Part shown: positions 7,886-16,457 of the stretch, piece by piece
How positions within the stretch are numbered: the first letter of the stretch is position 1
Layout: each line of letters starts with the position of its first letter
Source of the DNA: Armatimonadota bacterium
GTDB taxonomy: Bacteria; Cloacimonadota; Cloacimonadia; Cloacimonadales; TCS61
Assembly (NCBI GenBank): GCA_013203665.1
Contig: JABMPU010000066.1
Location: 1-64,000, forward strand
Length of the DNA stretch: 64,000 nucleotides
Direction: 5' to 3'
Made by a program: the position numbers and the translations under genes
Notes under the pieces: generated by a model
The model's database searches: none
What the model saw: the letters and a program-made list of their open reading frames with translations, nothing else
What the model was told of the DNA's origin: nothing

Positions 7886-10606
7886 ATGAGTAAGAAAAGA
7901 GTTTATTTATTCGGAGATGGCAAAGCTGAAGGCAAAACAGAGATGAAAAATCTGTTGGGTGGAAAAGGTGCAAATCTCGCAGAAATGAATCTGATTGGCA
8001 TCCCTGTTCCTCCGGGATTTACCATCACAACAGAAGTTTGTACTGAATATAACGACCTGGGAAAAGAAGAAGTAATAAAACTGCTTAAAGATGAAGTTCA
8101 AAAAGGAATAACCAACATCGAGAAGATAATGAATTCCAAATTTGGTGATAAAGAAAATCCCTGTCTTGTTTCTGTTCGCTCAGGTGCACGAGTTTCCATG
8201 CCTGGTATGATGGATACTGTTCTGAATATCGGTTTAAATGATGAAGCAGTGAAAGGACTGACGAAAAAAAGTGGAAATGAGCGTTTTGTCTGGGATTCAT
8301 ACCGCAGATTTGTGCAGATGTTCGGAGATGTTGTGCTTGATTTGAAACCTGCTTCCAAAGAAGAAATTGATCCATTTGAAAAAATAATCGATGAAATAAA
8401 AGCAGAAAAGAATATTATTAATGATACTGATCTTTCTGCTGAAGACCTCAAAGAACTAGTAACCAGATTCAAAAAAGCCATCAAAGATGAAACCGGAAAT
8501 GATTTTCCCGAAGATCCCTGGACACAACTCTGGGGAGCAATCCTGGCAGTTTTTGATAGCTGGAATACAGAAAGAGCCGTTTATTATCGCCAAATAAATA
8601 ATATCTCCGATGATTGGGGAACTGCTGTAAATGTGCAGGCAATGGTTTACGGAAATATGGGAAATAATTCTGCAACAGGTGTTGCATTCACTCGTGATGC
8701 AGGTTCCGGTGAAGATATTTTCAATGGAGAATATCTCATCAATGCCCAGGGTGAAGATGTTGTAGCAGGTACCAGAACACCCCAGGAAATAACTCTGGAA
8801 GGCTCTAAACGTTGGGCAGGACTTACAGGCACATCCGAAACTGAAAGGAAAGAGCTGTATCCTTCTTTAGAAGAAACCATGCCGGAATTATATAAAGAAC
8901 TCTGTGAAATAGAAACAAAACTGGAAAACCATTATAAAGATATGCAGGATTTGGAATTTACAATCCAGGATGGAAAATTGTGGACTCTGCAAACCCGAAA
9001 CGGAAAGAGAACAGGTTTTTCTATGGTTAAGATGGCTATCGATATGCTCAAACAGGGAATGATCGATGAAAAGCTTGCCTTAATGCGAGTTGAACCAAAC
9101 CGACTCGATGAACTGCTTCATCCTGTTTTTGATCCTGATGCTGTTAAAAATGCTATAGTATTAACAAAAGGTCTGCCTGCTTCTCCGGGGGCAGCATCCG
9201 GACAAATCGTTTTCTTTGCAGATGAAGCTGAAGAATGGGCAAATGAAAACAAAGATGTGATTCTTGTCAGGATCGAAACTTCCCCTGAAGATCTACGTGG
9301 AATGAACGTTTCCAAAGGCATTCTCACTGCTCGCGGTGGCATGACTTCTCACGCTGCTGTTGTAGCACGCGGTATGGGAAAATGCTGTGTTTCCGGTGCT
9401 GGTTCTATCCGGATCGATTATAAGAAAAGAACATTAATAATTGGTGATGATACATTTAAAGAAGGTGACTGGATTTCTTTGAATGGAACAACTGGCGAAG
9501 TTTATAAGGGCAATGTTGAAACCAAAGACCCTGAATTAAGCGGAGATTTTGGTGAATTGATGTCTCTTTGCGATAAATATTCCAGGATGTATGTTCGCAC
9601 AAATGCAGATACACCGCACGATTCTAAAGTTGCCAGAAATTTTGGTGCTCGCGGAATCGGACTCACCAGAACTGAGCATATGTTCTTTGAAGGTGAAAGG
9701 ATCAAAGCTGTTCGTGAGATGATCCTGGCAGATGACCTTGCCGGCAGACAAAAAGCTTTGGCCAAGCTTCTTCCTATGCAAAGAGAAGACTTTGAAGGAA
9801 TCTTTGATGCAATGCATGACTTACCGGTTACAATTCGTCTTTTAGACCCTCCTCTTCATGAATTCGTACCCAAAGAATATGAAAACCAGAAAGAAATGGC
9901 TGATGAGATGGGAATTTCTGTGGAAGAGATCAAAGCTAAAGTAGAATCGCTTTCTGAGATAAATCCTATGCTCGGGCATCGCGGCTGCCGTTTGGGAATT
10001 ACCTATCCTGAAATCTCTGAAATGCAAACCAGGGCTATAATCGAAGCTGCGTTGAATCTGAAGAAAAAAGGAATAAATGCAATTCCCGAGATTATGATTC
10101 CCTTAATTGGAACTTTCCAGGAATTCAAACTTCAGGAAGAAATCGTGCGTGATACAGCACAAAAAATATTCGAAGAAAGAAATGATTCAATAGACTTTCT
10201 GGTGGGAACAATGATCGAAATTCCTCGTGCTGCCTTAACTGCCGATAAAGTAGCAAAATATGCTGAATTCTTCTCATTCGGTACAAATGACCTGACCCAG
10301 ATGACTTATGGTTACAGTCGTGATGACGCTGGAACATTCCTGCCCATATTCATTGAAAAAGGCATCCTGAAACACGATCCTTTCCAGGTATTAGACCAGG
10401 AAGGTGTGGGACAGTTAGTGGAAATGGCTACAAAAAAAGGAAGAAGCACGCGCCCGAACCTGAAAGTGGGAATTTGCGGAGAACATGGCGGAGAGCCGAA
10501 CTCCGTGAAATTCTGTCATAAAGTTGGCATGGATTATGTAAGCTGTTCACCCTATCGAGTCCCAATTGCTCGTCTTGCCGCTGCCCAAGCTTCAATAGAA
10601 GAATAA
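7886..10606 (+). CDS. ppdK: Pyruvate, phosphate dikinase
   Basis: This is a 906-residue cytosolic enzyme interconverting pyruvate, ATP and phosphate with phosphoenolpyruvate, AMP and pyrophosphate, typical of pyrophosphate-linked glycolysis in anaerobes. The N-terminal ATP-grasp part has LLGGKGANLAEMNLIGIPVP and VSVRSGARVSMPGMMDT. The central phosphohistidine motif is GGMTSHAAVVARGMGKCCVSG. The C-terminal PEP/pyruvate barrel has RGIGLTRTEHMFF, FSFGTNDLTQMTYGYSRDD and GICGEHGGEP, and ends VPIARLAAAQA. The ATG at 7886 has AGGAG upstream and starts with the family-typical MSKKRVYLFGDG. The 37 extra residues in the ORF track are not homologous-looking. Confidence 0.97.
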   Translation: MSKKRVYLFGDGKAEGKTEMKNLLGGKGANLAEMNLIGIPVPPGFTITTEVCTEYNDLGKEEVIKLLKDEVQKGITNIEKIMNSKFGDKENPCLVSVRSGARVSMPGMMDTVLNIGLNDEAVKGLTKKSGNERFVWDSYRRFVQMFGDVVLDLKPASKEEIDPFEKIIDEIKAEKNIINDTDLSAEDLKELVTRFKKAIKDETGNDFPEDPWTQLWGAILAVFDSWNTERAVYYRQINNISDDWGTAVNVQAMVYGNMGNNSATGVAFTRDAGSGEDIFNGEYLINAQGEDVVAGTRTPQEITLEGSKRWAGLTGTSETERKELYPSLEETMPELYKELCEIETKLENHYKDMQDLEFTIQDGKLWTLQTRNGKRTGFSMVKMAIDMLKQGMIDEKLALMRVEPNRLDELLHPVFDPDAVKNAIVLTKGLPASPGAASGQIVFFADEAEEWANENKDVILVRIETSPEDLRGMNVSKGILTARGGMTSHAAVVARGMGKCCVSGAGSIRIDYKKRTLIIGDDTFKEGDWISLNGTTGEVYKGNVETKDPELSGDFGELMSLCDKYSRMYVRTNADTPHDSKVARNFGARGIGLTRTEHMFFEGERIKAVREMILADDLAGRQKALAKLLPMQREDFEGIFDAMHDLPVTIRLLDPPLHEFVPKEYENQKEMADEMGISVEEIKAKVESLSEINPMLGHRGCRLGITYPEISEMQTRAIIEAALNLKKKGINAIPEIMIPLIGTFQEFKLQEEIVRDTAQKIFEERNDSIDFLVGTMIEIPRAALTADKVAKYAEFFSFGTNDLTQMTYGYSRDDAGTFLPIFIEKGILKHDPFQVLDQEGVGQLVEMATKKGRSTRPNLKVGICGEHGGEPNSVKFCHKVGMDYVSCSPYRVPIARLAAAQASIEE

Positions 10607-10623
10607 ACTCGAGTTCAGATGAT

Positions 10624-10809
10624 TGTCATTCACGCAAAGCCTGTCATTCCCGCGAAAGCGGGAATCTAAGAACACTGAATAATATTTTTTTTCTCACTTT
10701 TGTAGATTCCCAATCGAGTTGGGAATGACAGTAACGTTTATTGGTCTGTCATTCCCGCAAAGTCTGTCGTTCCCGCAAGGCTTGTCATTCCCGCAAAAGC
10801 GGGAATCTA
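10624..10809. repeat. Cluster of GGGAAT-stem TIR repeats downstream of ppdK
   Basis: It contains tgtCATTCCCGCGAAAGCGGGAAT and ATTCCCAATCGAGTTGGGAATGACA as two facing hairpins (10642-10730), followed by partial copies from 10747. The same modules recur at 16006, 17084, 22777 and 45703. The hairpin with an 8-nt spacer matches the ATTCCC-N8-GGGAAT form known as dRS3 in Neisseria. Confidence 0.75.
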
Positions 10810-10823
10810 ATAAACCGGAAATC

Positions 10824-11000
10824 ATGAAAAAAAGGTATTTAATTAAAAAAATATTTAGAAGGTTTTTATATAACATCTCAGTTTTTTTAATCTTCCTACT
10901 TATCTTTATAGGTTCCTGGTGTCTTCCTCCCAAAACTTTGGAAAGAATAATAAAAAGACTAAAACTCAAATACACAACAGAACATATACATAAAGATTAA
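10824..11000 (+). CDS. Possible 58-residue single-span membrane peptide or gene fragment
   Basis: ATG at 10824 opens MKKRYLIKKIFRRFLYNISV, followed by one strongly hydrophobic helix (FLIFLLIFIGSWCL) and a basic tail. The ORF track merges it with repeat-derived codons upstream. The shape, a basic N-terminus, one helix and 'LPPKTLERIIKRLKLKY', recalls the N-terminal end of membrane acyltransferases of the HtrB/LpxL type, so it may be a truncated remnant. No clear ribosome site is visible (CCGGAA upstream). The peptide may not be expressed. Confidence 0.3.
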   Translation: MKKRYLIKKIFRRFLYNISVFLIFLLIFIGSWCLPPKTLERIIKRLKLKYTTEHIHKD

Positions 11001-11044
11001 CAACCCTGTCAGTTATGGCTGGGACTGAAGCAAAAAATAATCCT

Positions 11045-11060
11045 ACGCCGTTCACGGCGT
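11045..11060. repeat. ACGCCGT-TC-ACGGCGT palindrome
   Basis: A perfect 7-bp stem with a 2-nt loop, isolated in AT-rich DNA. It looks like one of the many small intergenic palindromes of this genome. Confidence 0.5.
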
Positions 11061-11132
11061 TACAAAATGTTCAGAGAACCAGCAAATCATCGTTTTTTTA
11101 CCACTATCAACTTTCCGGAGCCTTGAAACTTC

Positions 11133-11138
11133 TTGACA
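11133..11138 (+). promoter_or_regulatory. TTGACA -35-like box upstream of the Fn3 lipoprotein gene
   Basis: TTGACATACT ends its box 56 nt before ATG 11194. The hexamer 17 nt downstream is TTTTTA, a poor -10. Confidence 0.45.
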
Positions 11139-11193
11139 TACTTTCTTAATTTTTGTTTTTAAAAAATGAATTTCATTTGTTAGGAGGTTTAGA

Positions 11194-14100
11194 ATGAAAA
11201 ATTATTTTATTCTTTTATTAATAGTATTATTTTCCATCACAACCTGCACGAAAAAAACCACATCACCTGAAGAACAATTATTACCACCAGCTAACTTACA
11301 ACTTACTTTAGTAGAAGAAAATATTGTAACAATTTCCTGGCAGGATAACTCATCTGATGAAACAAAATTCTTTATCGATAGAAAGAAAGGTGAGTATGCC
11401 TGGTTTGAAAATTATGGAGAAGTGGAAGCAAACATTACAGCATTTACAGACAACATCACAACGAATTCTGATACGGTTTATTCTTATAAAATTAGAGCAT
11501 TTGACGGTGATGATTATTCTGAATATTCTACAGAAGTTGGCTGGTTTTCAGAATTTACAGTTCCATCAGATTTACTTCTTGAACAAATTTACCAGGATAG
11601 TATCAGAATAACCTGGTCTGATAACAGCATTGGTGAATTAAATTTTAGAATCGATAAAAAGATTGGAATAAATGATTGGCAGCAAAACTACAAAATTCTC
11701 GATTCCGACTCAACTACTTATATCGATTATAATCCAACCCTGTTTGATTCTTGCTTTTACCGTGTTTATGCTGTGAGTGGAACTTCTTTTTCAGATTATT
11801 CTCAAAATTACATTATCCCTTTTCTACCAGCTCCAACAAATTTTCAAATCGAAGGACTTGAAGCTACATCTATAAAACTTACTTGGGAAGATAACTCTGC
11901 AGATGAAGATGGATTCAAAATATTCAAATCTGAAGATGACAGTGTTTGGACATCTACAACTGTTCCTGAAAATACAGAAGAATGGATTGATGAAGATGTT
12001 ATTCCCGGAATTATAAATTTTTACAAAGTCTGTGCCTATATAGACACAAATTATTCTGCTTTTGTTCAAGACAACATAAATACAATGTCCCAACCGGAAG
12101 ATTTGTTTTTAGAACAATTGGATGTAACTTGTTTTCAGCTAACCTGGATTGATAATAGTGCATTTGAGCAAGGTTTCAAAATTGATAGAAAGATAGATAA
12201 TGAAGAATGGATCAATGAAATTAGCAGTGTTGGCTCTAACATTACACAGTGGATCGATGAAGATGTTAGAAGAAGTTTTGAAGTTGTCTATTACAGGGTG
12301 TATGCTTTTCACGAAAATTATAATTCTGCTAAAATCGAATCAAATAGTAACATTGTTTTTCCGGCACCGACAAATTTACAAATAGAGCAATTAACAACCT
12401 GTGAAATAAGTTTAATCTGGAATGATAATAGTGATGGAGAAGAAGGTTTTAAGATTGACCGGAAAATTGGAACAGGTAATTGGATAACTAATTATGGCAA
12501 TGTTTCTGCCAATACTGAAGAATGGATAGACACTCAGCCTGTCTTTAATGAAATAAATTATTATCGTGTTTATGCTTTTGCCGGTAATAATTATTCTCTT
12601 TTTGTAGAAGGCGAGGTTAATAATATTATTCCAGCACCAAGTAATTTTGTAGCAATTCAGCAAAACGTTCATACTTTTGATCTTTCCTGGCTGGATAATT
12701 GTGATTTCGAAGAAGGCTTTGAAATCGAAAGAAAAATTGATAATGGTAATTGGTCATTAATTGCTACACTTCCAGATAATACCACATCTTTTACTGATGA
12801 CTTAAATATGAGAAATAGAGGTTGGGAAACAGTCTATTATCGGCTTTATGCTTTCTTTCAGGATAACTCTTCTGACACGATCGAAACTAACTGTAACATC
12901 TATTTTCCGGCACCTTCAAATTTAACTTATCAGACTATAAATTTATCCTCAATTCAATTTAATTGGACATACAGCAGCTATGATGAAGATGGATTTAAAA
13001 TTGATAAAAAAATTGGAAACGATGATTGGCAAATTGAATATGGCATTGTTACTAATTCTTCTTTTGAATGGATAGATGAGAATGCTGAAATAAACGAAAC
13101 ACTCAAATATCGTGTTTATGCCTTTAGTGGTGAAAATACTTCAGATTACATCGAAACCGGAGAAATTGATAATTCTATTCCAATCCCAACTAATCTAAAT
13201 GGAAATCCTCTCGATGTATCTCAAATTTATTTAGAATGGACGGATAATTCCATTGAAGAGGACGGATTTAGAATTGAACAAAAAGAGAATGAAGGAAGTT
13301 TTGTAGAAATTGGAACAGCTACCCAAATTAATTATACTGCATCAAATCTGAATTTAGATTCTGACTATACATTCAGAGTTCGTGCTTATAAAGATATTCA
13401 TAATTCCGGCTATAGTAACGAATGTTTTATGAATATAAGCCAAAATGTTGCTCCCTCAGATTTATCCGGAATTGTGTCTATCGATGGTATTCAAATCCAA
13501 TGGATTGATAATTGCAGTTTTGAAACCGGCTTTATTATCCAGAGAAAAAAAGAAGGGGAAGAATATCAAACCATCCATATTACTGATGAAAATATTACTG
13601 ATTATTTGAATTTTGATATTGAACCTCTCACAACCTACTTTTACAGAGTTTCTGCTGAATTAGGAATTTATCAATCAGTTTGGTGTGAAGAAATAAATCT
13701 TCTCTCTTTTCCGGATTACATTATTGTCGATTTAAATGGAAATGGAAATTACACAAGCATCCAGGATGCAATTTATGGCTCGAATGACGGTGATTCTGTT
13801 ATTGTAAATGTTGGTACTTATTATGAAAATATAAATTACTATGGTAAACAGATTACTCTTGGCAGCTTATATCTTTTAATACAAGATGATTATTACATTT
13901 CCAATACAATCATCGATGGTAATGCTAATTATAGTGTTGTTACTTTTGAAAGTAGCGAGGATGAGGATTCAAAATTAATTGGTTTTACCATCACAAACGG
14001 TTATGCATCTAATGGTGGAGGAATTTACTGTGATAATTCTAATCCAAGTTTATCTCATCTCATTATTAGTGGAAATTCTGCTGGTGAGATAGCCGGTACT

Positions 14101-15036
14101 CATGGAGGGGGTGGTATGTATTTTAGTTATTCAGACCCAAATTTAGAAAATATTACTATCATAGAGAACAATTCAATTAGTTATGCTGGTGGAATTTTCT
14201 TTTCTCATTCGAACCCAACTATATTTAATGTTACTATTTCAAATAACGTGGCTGCTTCAAGTGGAGGGGGGATTTACTTTTTTTTCTCTAGTCCAACTTT
14301 GTATAATGTTACCATTTGTGATAATACAGCTCAAAGTGGTGGAGGTATTCGTGTTTATGAATCTAGTCCAAATTTAAATAATTTTACCATAAATGGAAAT
14401 GAAGCAGAAAGTGGTGGTGGTATTTCTTCTGGTGGTTCATTTCTAGTTTTAACAAACAGCACTATTAGTGAAAATATAGCTGGTGACTTAGGTGGTGGGA
14501 TTATATGCGGAGAGATAATTTTGAATAATTGTATAATAAGCCAAAATAGTGCTGAAAAAGGTGGCGGGATTTATTGTTCCGGTGTCTATTCAGACTCTGA
14601 GTTAACAAATGTAATTATAAGTGGAAATACAGCTTATGAAAATGGTGGTGGAATTTACTTCAGTGATACAGAAATGATTTTAACAAATGTTACATTATAC
14701 GAAAATACTGCAAGTAATTCCGGAGGTGGTTTTTACTGTCATTCAAATTATACGCTAACTATTATTAACTGTATTATGTGGAATGATTCACCTCAAGAAA
14801 TCTTCCAATTTTATATAAATAATATTTCTATAACATATACAGATATTGAAGATGGCTGGCAAGGGTATTACAATATAGATTCAGATCCTTTATTCGTTGA
14901 TCCGGGAAATGATGATTTTCATTTGTTACCAGGTTCTCCGTGCATAGATGCCGGCAATCCAACCACACAATATAACGACCCGGATGGTTCCATAAACGAT
15001 ATGGGTGCTTATGGTGGACCAGGTGGGGTTTGGTAG
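11194..15036 (+). CDS. Large lipoprotein with about nine fibronectin-III-like repeats and a C-terminal beta-helix
   Basis: The 1280-residue protein starts with a lipoprotein signal (ILLLIVLFSITTC, lipobox ITTC) and AGGAGG upstream. Residues of about 28-840 are nine Fn3-like units. Each begins near 'APTNLQIE' and carries 'W-x-DNS-x-x-E-x-GF-x-I-x-RK' and, in most units, a 'YYRVYAF' strand. Residues of about 845-1280 form a right-handed beta-helix of the polymorphic-membrane-protein type, starting IIVDLNGNGNYTSIQDAI, with repeated GGGIYC/NVTISNN turns. It ends in FHLLPGSPCIDAGNP...DMGAYGG. There is no FlgD-like sorting tail, consistent with lipid anchoring. Cell-surface adhesion or glycan binding is plausible but unproven. 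The helix start is paralogous to the gene at 20429. Confidence 0.85.
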   Translation: MKNYFILLLIVLFSITTCTKKTTSPEEQLLPPANLQLTLVEENIVTISWQDNSSDETKFFIDRKKGEYAWFENYGEVEANITAFTDNITTNSDTVYSYKIRAFDGDDYSEYSTEVGWFSEFTVPSDLLLEQIYQDSIRITWSDNSIGELNFRIDKKIGINDWQQNYKILDSDSTTYIDYNPTLFDSCFYRVYAVSGTSFSDYSQNYIIPFLPAPTNFQIEGLEATSIKLTWEDNSADEDGFKIFKSEDDSVWTSTTVPENTEEWIDEDVIPGIINFYKVCAYIDTNYSAFVQDNINTMSQPEDLFLEQLDVTCFQLTWIDNSAFEQGFKIDRKIDNEEWINEISSVGSNITQWIDEDVRRSFEVVYYRVYAFHENYNSAKIESNSNIVFPAPTNLQIEQLTTCEISLIWNDNSDGEEGFKIDRKIGTGNWITNYGNVSANTEEWIDTQPVFNEINYYRVYAFAGNNYSLFVEGEVNNIIPAPSNFVAIQQNVHTFDLSWLDNCDFEEGFEIERKIDNGNWSLIATLPDNTTSFTDDLNMRNRGWETVYYRLYAFFQDNSSDTIETNCNIYFPAPSNLTYQTINLSSIQFNWTYSSYDEDGFKIDKKIGNDDWQIEYGIVTNSSFEWIDENAEINETLKYRVYAFSGENTSDYIETGEIDNSIPIPTNLNGNPLDVSQIYLEWTDNSIEEDGFRIEQKENEGSFVEIGTATQINYTASNLNLDSDYTFRVRAYKDIHNSGYSNECFMNISQNVAPSDLSGIVSIDGIQIQWIDNCSFETGFIIQRKKEGEEYQTIHITDENITDYLNFDIEPLTTYFYRVSAELGIYQSVWCEEINLLSFPDYIIVDLNGNGNYTSIQDAIYGSNDGDSVIVNVGTYYENINYYGKQITLGSLYLLIQDDYYISNTIIDGNANYSVVTFESSEDEDSKLIGFTITNGYASNGGGIYCDNSNPSLSHLIISGNSAGEIAGTHGGGGMYFSYSDPNLENITIIENNSISYAGGIFFSHSNPTIFNVTISNNVAASSGGGIYFFFSSPTLYNVTICDNTAQSGGGIRVYESSPNLNNFTINGNEAESGGGISSGGSFLVLTNSTISENIAGDLGGGIICGEIILNNCIISQNSAEKGGGIYCSGVYSDSELTNVIISGNTAYENGGGIYFSDTEMILTNVTLYENTASNSGGGFYCHSNYTLTIINCIMWNDSPQEIFQFYINNISITYTDIEDGWQGYYNIDSDPLFVDPGNDDFHLLPGSPCIDAGNPTTQYNDPDGSINDMGAYGGPGGVW

Positions 15037-15069
15037 TTTTTAGTAGTTTTTTATTTCTTGTGAAATTAA

Positions 15070-15174
15070 ATGGTTTATAAATTATACGAACTAACTTATG
15101 AAGAAGTAAAAATTGTAGATCCTTTGTTTTGTTTTAGTAAGAAAGAATATGTGAAGGAGAAGTATAATGAATAG
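15070..15174 (+). pseudogene. 34-codon remnant resembling the C-terminal tail of an Eco57I/N6-adenine DNA methylase
   Basis: The frame reads MVYKLYELTYEEVKIVDPLF...EKYNE and stops at 15174, overlapping the next gene's start by 8 nt. The 'YKLYELTxEEVKIV' pattern is the usual ending of type IIG/Eco57I-like restriction-modification enzymes. No catalytic part is present upstream, where the Fn3/helix gene ends 33 nt earlier. This suggests a decayed restriction gene whose last codons survive because they overlap the HEPN-like gene. The call rests on one short motif. Confidence 0.4.
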
Positions 15175-15958
15175 TAACCCTATTAGTGAAAGTAATAAAT
15201 TATTTTTTGGGGGATTAACACAGTTAGGCAAAAAATTTTCTGAATCAATTTCAAAAAAAATAATTGAATTTGTAGAAAAAAATCGAGATTCTATAATACA
15301 ATTTCAAAATTATATAGATGAAATTTATAGAGATTTTCCTGAAGCATTAAAAAACATCATACAGGATCTAGCATATCGTGGATGGTATATTTCAAAAGAA
15401 ATGGAGTTGCCGGAGATAACTCTCCTTGCTGAATTTATAACAAATAAAAAATATGATAAATTAGATAATTACATGTGTGATGTTATTGAATCTAAACTTG
15501 ACCAAATTGAAAAGGAAATAATTCAAAAATATCCTAACAGGAAAAAAATCATTCAGTCAGCCTTTTGTGCACATAAAAAAGGTGTGTATGAATTATCTGT
15601 ACCAGTTTTTTTAATACAAGCGGATGGGATTTGTAATGAGTTGCTTAGAGTGCATTTATATAGAAAGAAGAATAAGAAACTTCTTACAGCAATAGCGATT
15701 GAGGAATATGTAAGTAACGTCATTATGTCAGCTTTAGTTGAACCATTAAGAAATATAAGTGGTTTAAATGTATCAACTGATTATAAGAACCAATATCCCA
15801 TTATCCTTAATCGTCATGAAGTTATTCATGGTTCAGACCTTAATTATTGTAAGAAGGAAAAAAGTTTTCAAACAATCTCGCTTTTGTATTATTTAATTTC
15901 AGTAGTTTATGACGCAGTTAAATTAAAAAATAAAAACAATCTTACCATAAATAAATAA
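15167..15958 (+). CDS. HEPN-like protein, possible ribonuclease of a defence module
   Basis: This 263-residue mostly helical protein has no signal peptide. Near the C-terminus it carries LNRHEVIHGSDLNYCKKEKS, in which RHEVIH fits the R-x4-H signature of HEPN ribonucleases, followed by a helix (FQTISLLYYLISVVYDAVK). Upstream, VPVFLIQADGICNELL is a second conserved-looking helix of the same type of protein. HEPN proteins act as toxins or effectors in toxin-antitoxin, abortive-infection and restriction-linked systems. It sits between a methylase-tail remnant and dispersed repeats, which fits accessory DNA. GAAGGAGAAG precedes the ATG. The target and partner are unknown. Confidence 0.55.
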   Translation: MNSNPISESNKLFFGGLTQLGKKFSESISKKIIEFVEKNRDSIIQFQNYIDEIYRDFPEALKNIIQDLAYRGWYISKEMELPEITLLAEFITNKKYDKLDNYMCDVIESKLDQIEKEIIQKYPNRKKIIQSAFCAHKKGVYELSVPVFLIQADGICNELLRVHLYRKKNKKLLTAIAIEEYVSNVIMSALVEPLRNISGLNVSTDYKNQYPIILNRHEVIHGSDLNYCKKEKSFQTISLLYYLISVVYDAVKLKNKNNLTINK

Positions 15959-16005
15959 TTGTGTTATTTAATGAGTGGAAAATTTCTCAACAAATGTTAC
16001 CACAA

Positions 16006-16119
16006 ATTCGCGAAAGCGGGAATCTGAGAATGCTGAATAATATTTGTTTACTAACTTCTTTTAGATTCCCAATCCAGCCTTCGTACAACTTCGGCTCGGC
16101 AGGTAAGTTGGGAATGACA
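16006..16119. repeat. GGGAAT-stem TIR repeat carrying a nested insert
   Basis: The left module (CGCGAAAGCGGGAATCTGAG) and the spacer 'GAATAATATTT' match the copy at 10642. The right module is split: CCCAATCCA, then 30 bp, then GTTGGGAATGACAG. Confidence 0.75.
16077..16106 (-). repeat. CCTGCC-type hairpin repeat inserted in a GGGAAT element, copy 2
   Basis: On the minus strand it reads TTACCTGCCGAGCCGAAGTT followed by GTACGAAGGC. It resembles the elements at 1616 and 61559. It interrupts the loop of the GGGAAT stem without loss of flanking bases relative to the copy at 17084. Confidence 0.6.
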
Positions 16120-16148
16120 GTAATATTTATCACAACAAAAAAAAGTGT

Positions 16149-16154
16149 TTGACA
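16149..16154 (+). promoter_or_regulatory. TTGACA -35-like box upstream of the small protein/acetyltransferase pair
   Basis: It lies 131 nt before ATG 16285, further than at other genes. ATTATG follows at 19 nt. It could give a long leader, or be unrelated. Confidence 0.25.
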
Positions 16155-16284
16155 ATTTTATATTAAAAAAGGGATTATGCATTCGGGTATAAAATACTTG
16201 CCTATGTGACACCAGAAGAAATTTTTATTGATGTTCTTGGCTGGTTTTGACATAAGGCAATTCTTAAAAACATAGGAGAGAAAA

Positions 16285-16452
16285 ATGGCAACCAGTTCAT
16301 TTGATCGTAAGATTGAAATAAAAGACAAAAAGGCAGTAAATAAATTTTATGTTGCTTTAACTTCTCCTTCAAAAAAATTTATTCCTAAATATGATGTTGA
16401 AAAGGAAGTTAAAAAGGGAGTTAAAGCATTAAAAAAAGCATTCTGCCCTTAA
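16285..16452 (+). CDS. Small 55-residue protein, putative antitoxin of a GNAT-type toxin-antitoxin pair
   Basis: This gene is too short for the ORF track. ATG at 16285 has TAGGAGAG 6-7 nt upstream and encodes MATSSFDRKIEIKDKKAVNK... with a lysine-rich C-terminal helix, ending KKAFCP. The SFDRKIEIKDKKAV opening resembles small proteins found directly upstream of acetyltransferases in many bacteria. This comes from memory of neighbourhoods, not a search. Its stop lies 5 nt before the TTG proposed for the next gene. The arrangement, a small charged protein followed by a larger enzyme, suggests an antitoxin role. It has no recognisable DNA-binding domain. Confidence 0.55.
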   Translation: MATSSFDRKIEIKDKKAVNKFYVALTSPSKKFIPKYDVEKEVKKGVKALKKAFCP

Positions 16453-16457
16453 ATGAT

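Larger units (their letters stand above)
10607..11193. other. Repeat-rich intergenic region between ppdK and the Fn3 lipoprotein
   Basis: Apart from the doubtful 58-residue ORF, it holds the GGGAAT repeat cluster, a small ACGCCGT-TC-ACGGCGT palindrome at 11045-11060, and the TTGACA box for the next gene. No RNA gene was recognised. Confidence 0.6.
15959..16284. other. Intergenic region with a composite repeat
   Basis: It holds the GGGAAT-stem element at 16006-16119 with its internal insert, and a TTGACA box at 16149-16154. The 63-codon ORF at 15961 in the track is built mostly of repeat sequence and is not accepted. Confidence 0.6.

Noticed and set aside
10694-10975. 93-codon minus-strand ORF with CGNDKPCGNDRLCGNDRP repeats
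   Set aside because: The repeated peptide is a translation of the GGGAATGACA repeat, not a protein motif.
15961-16152. 63-codon ORF after the HEPN-like gene
   Set aside because: Most of it translates the composite GGGAAT/CCTGCC repeat.
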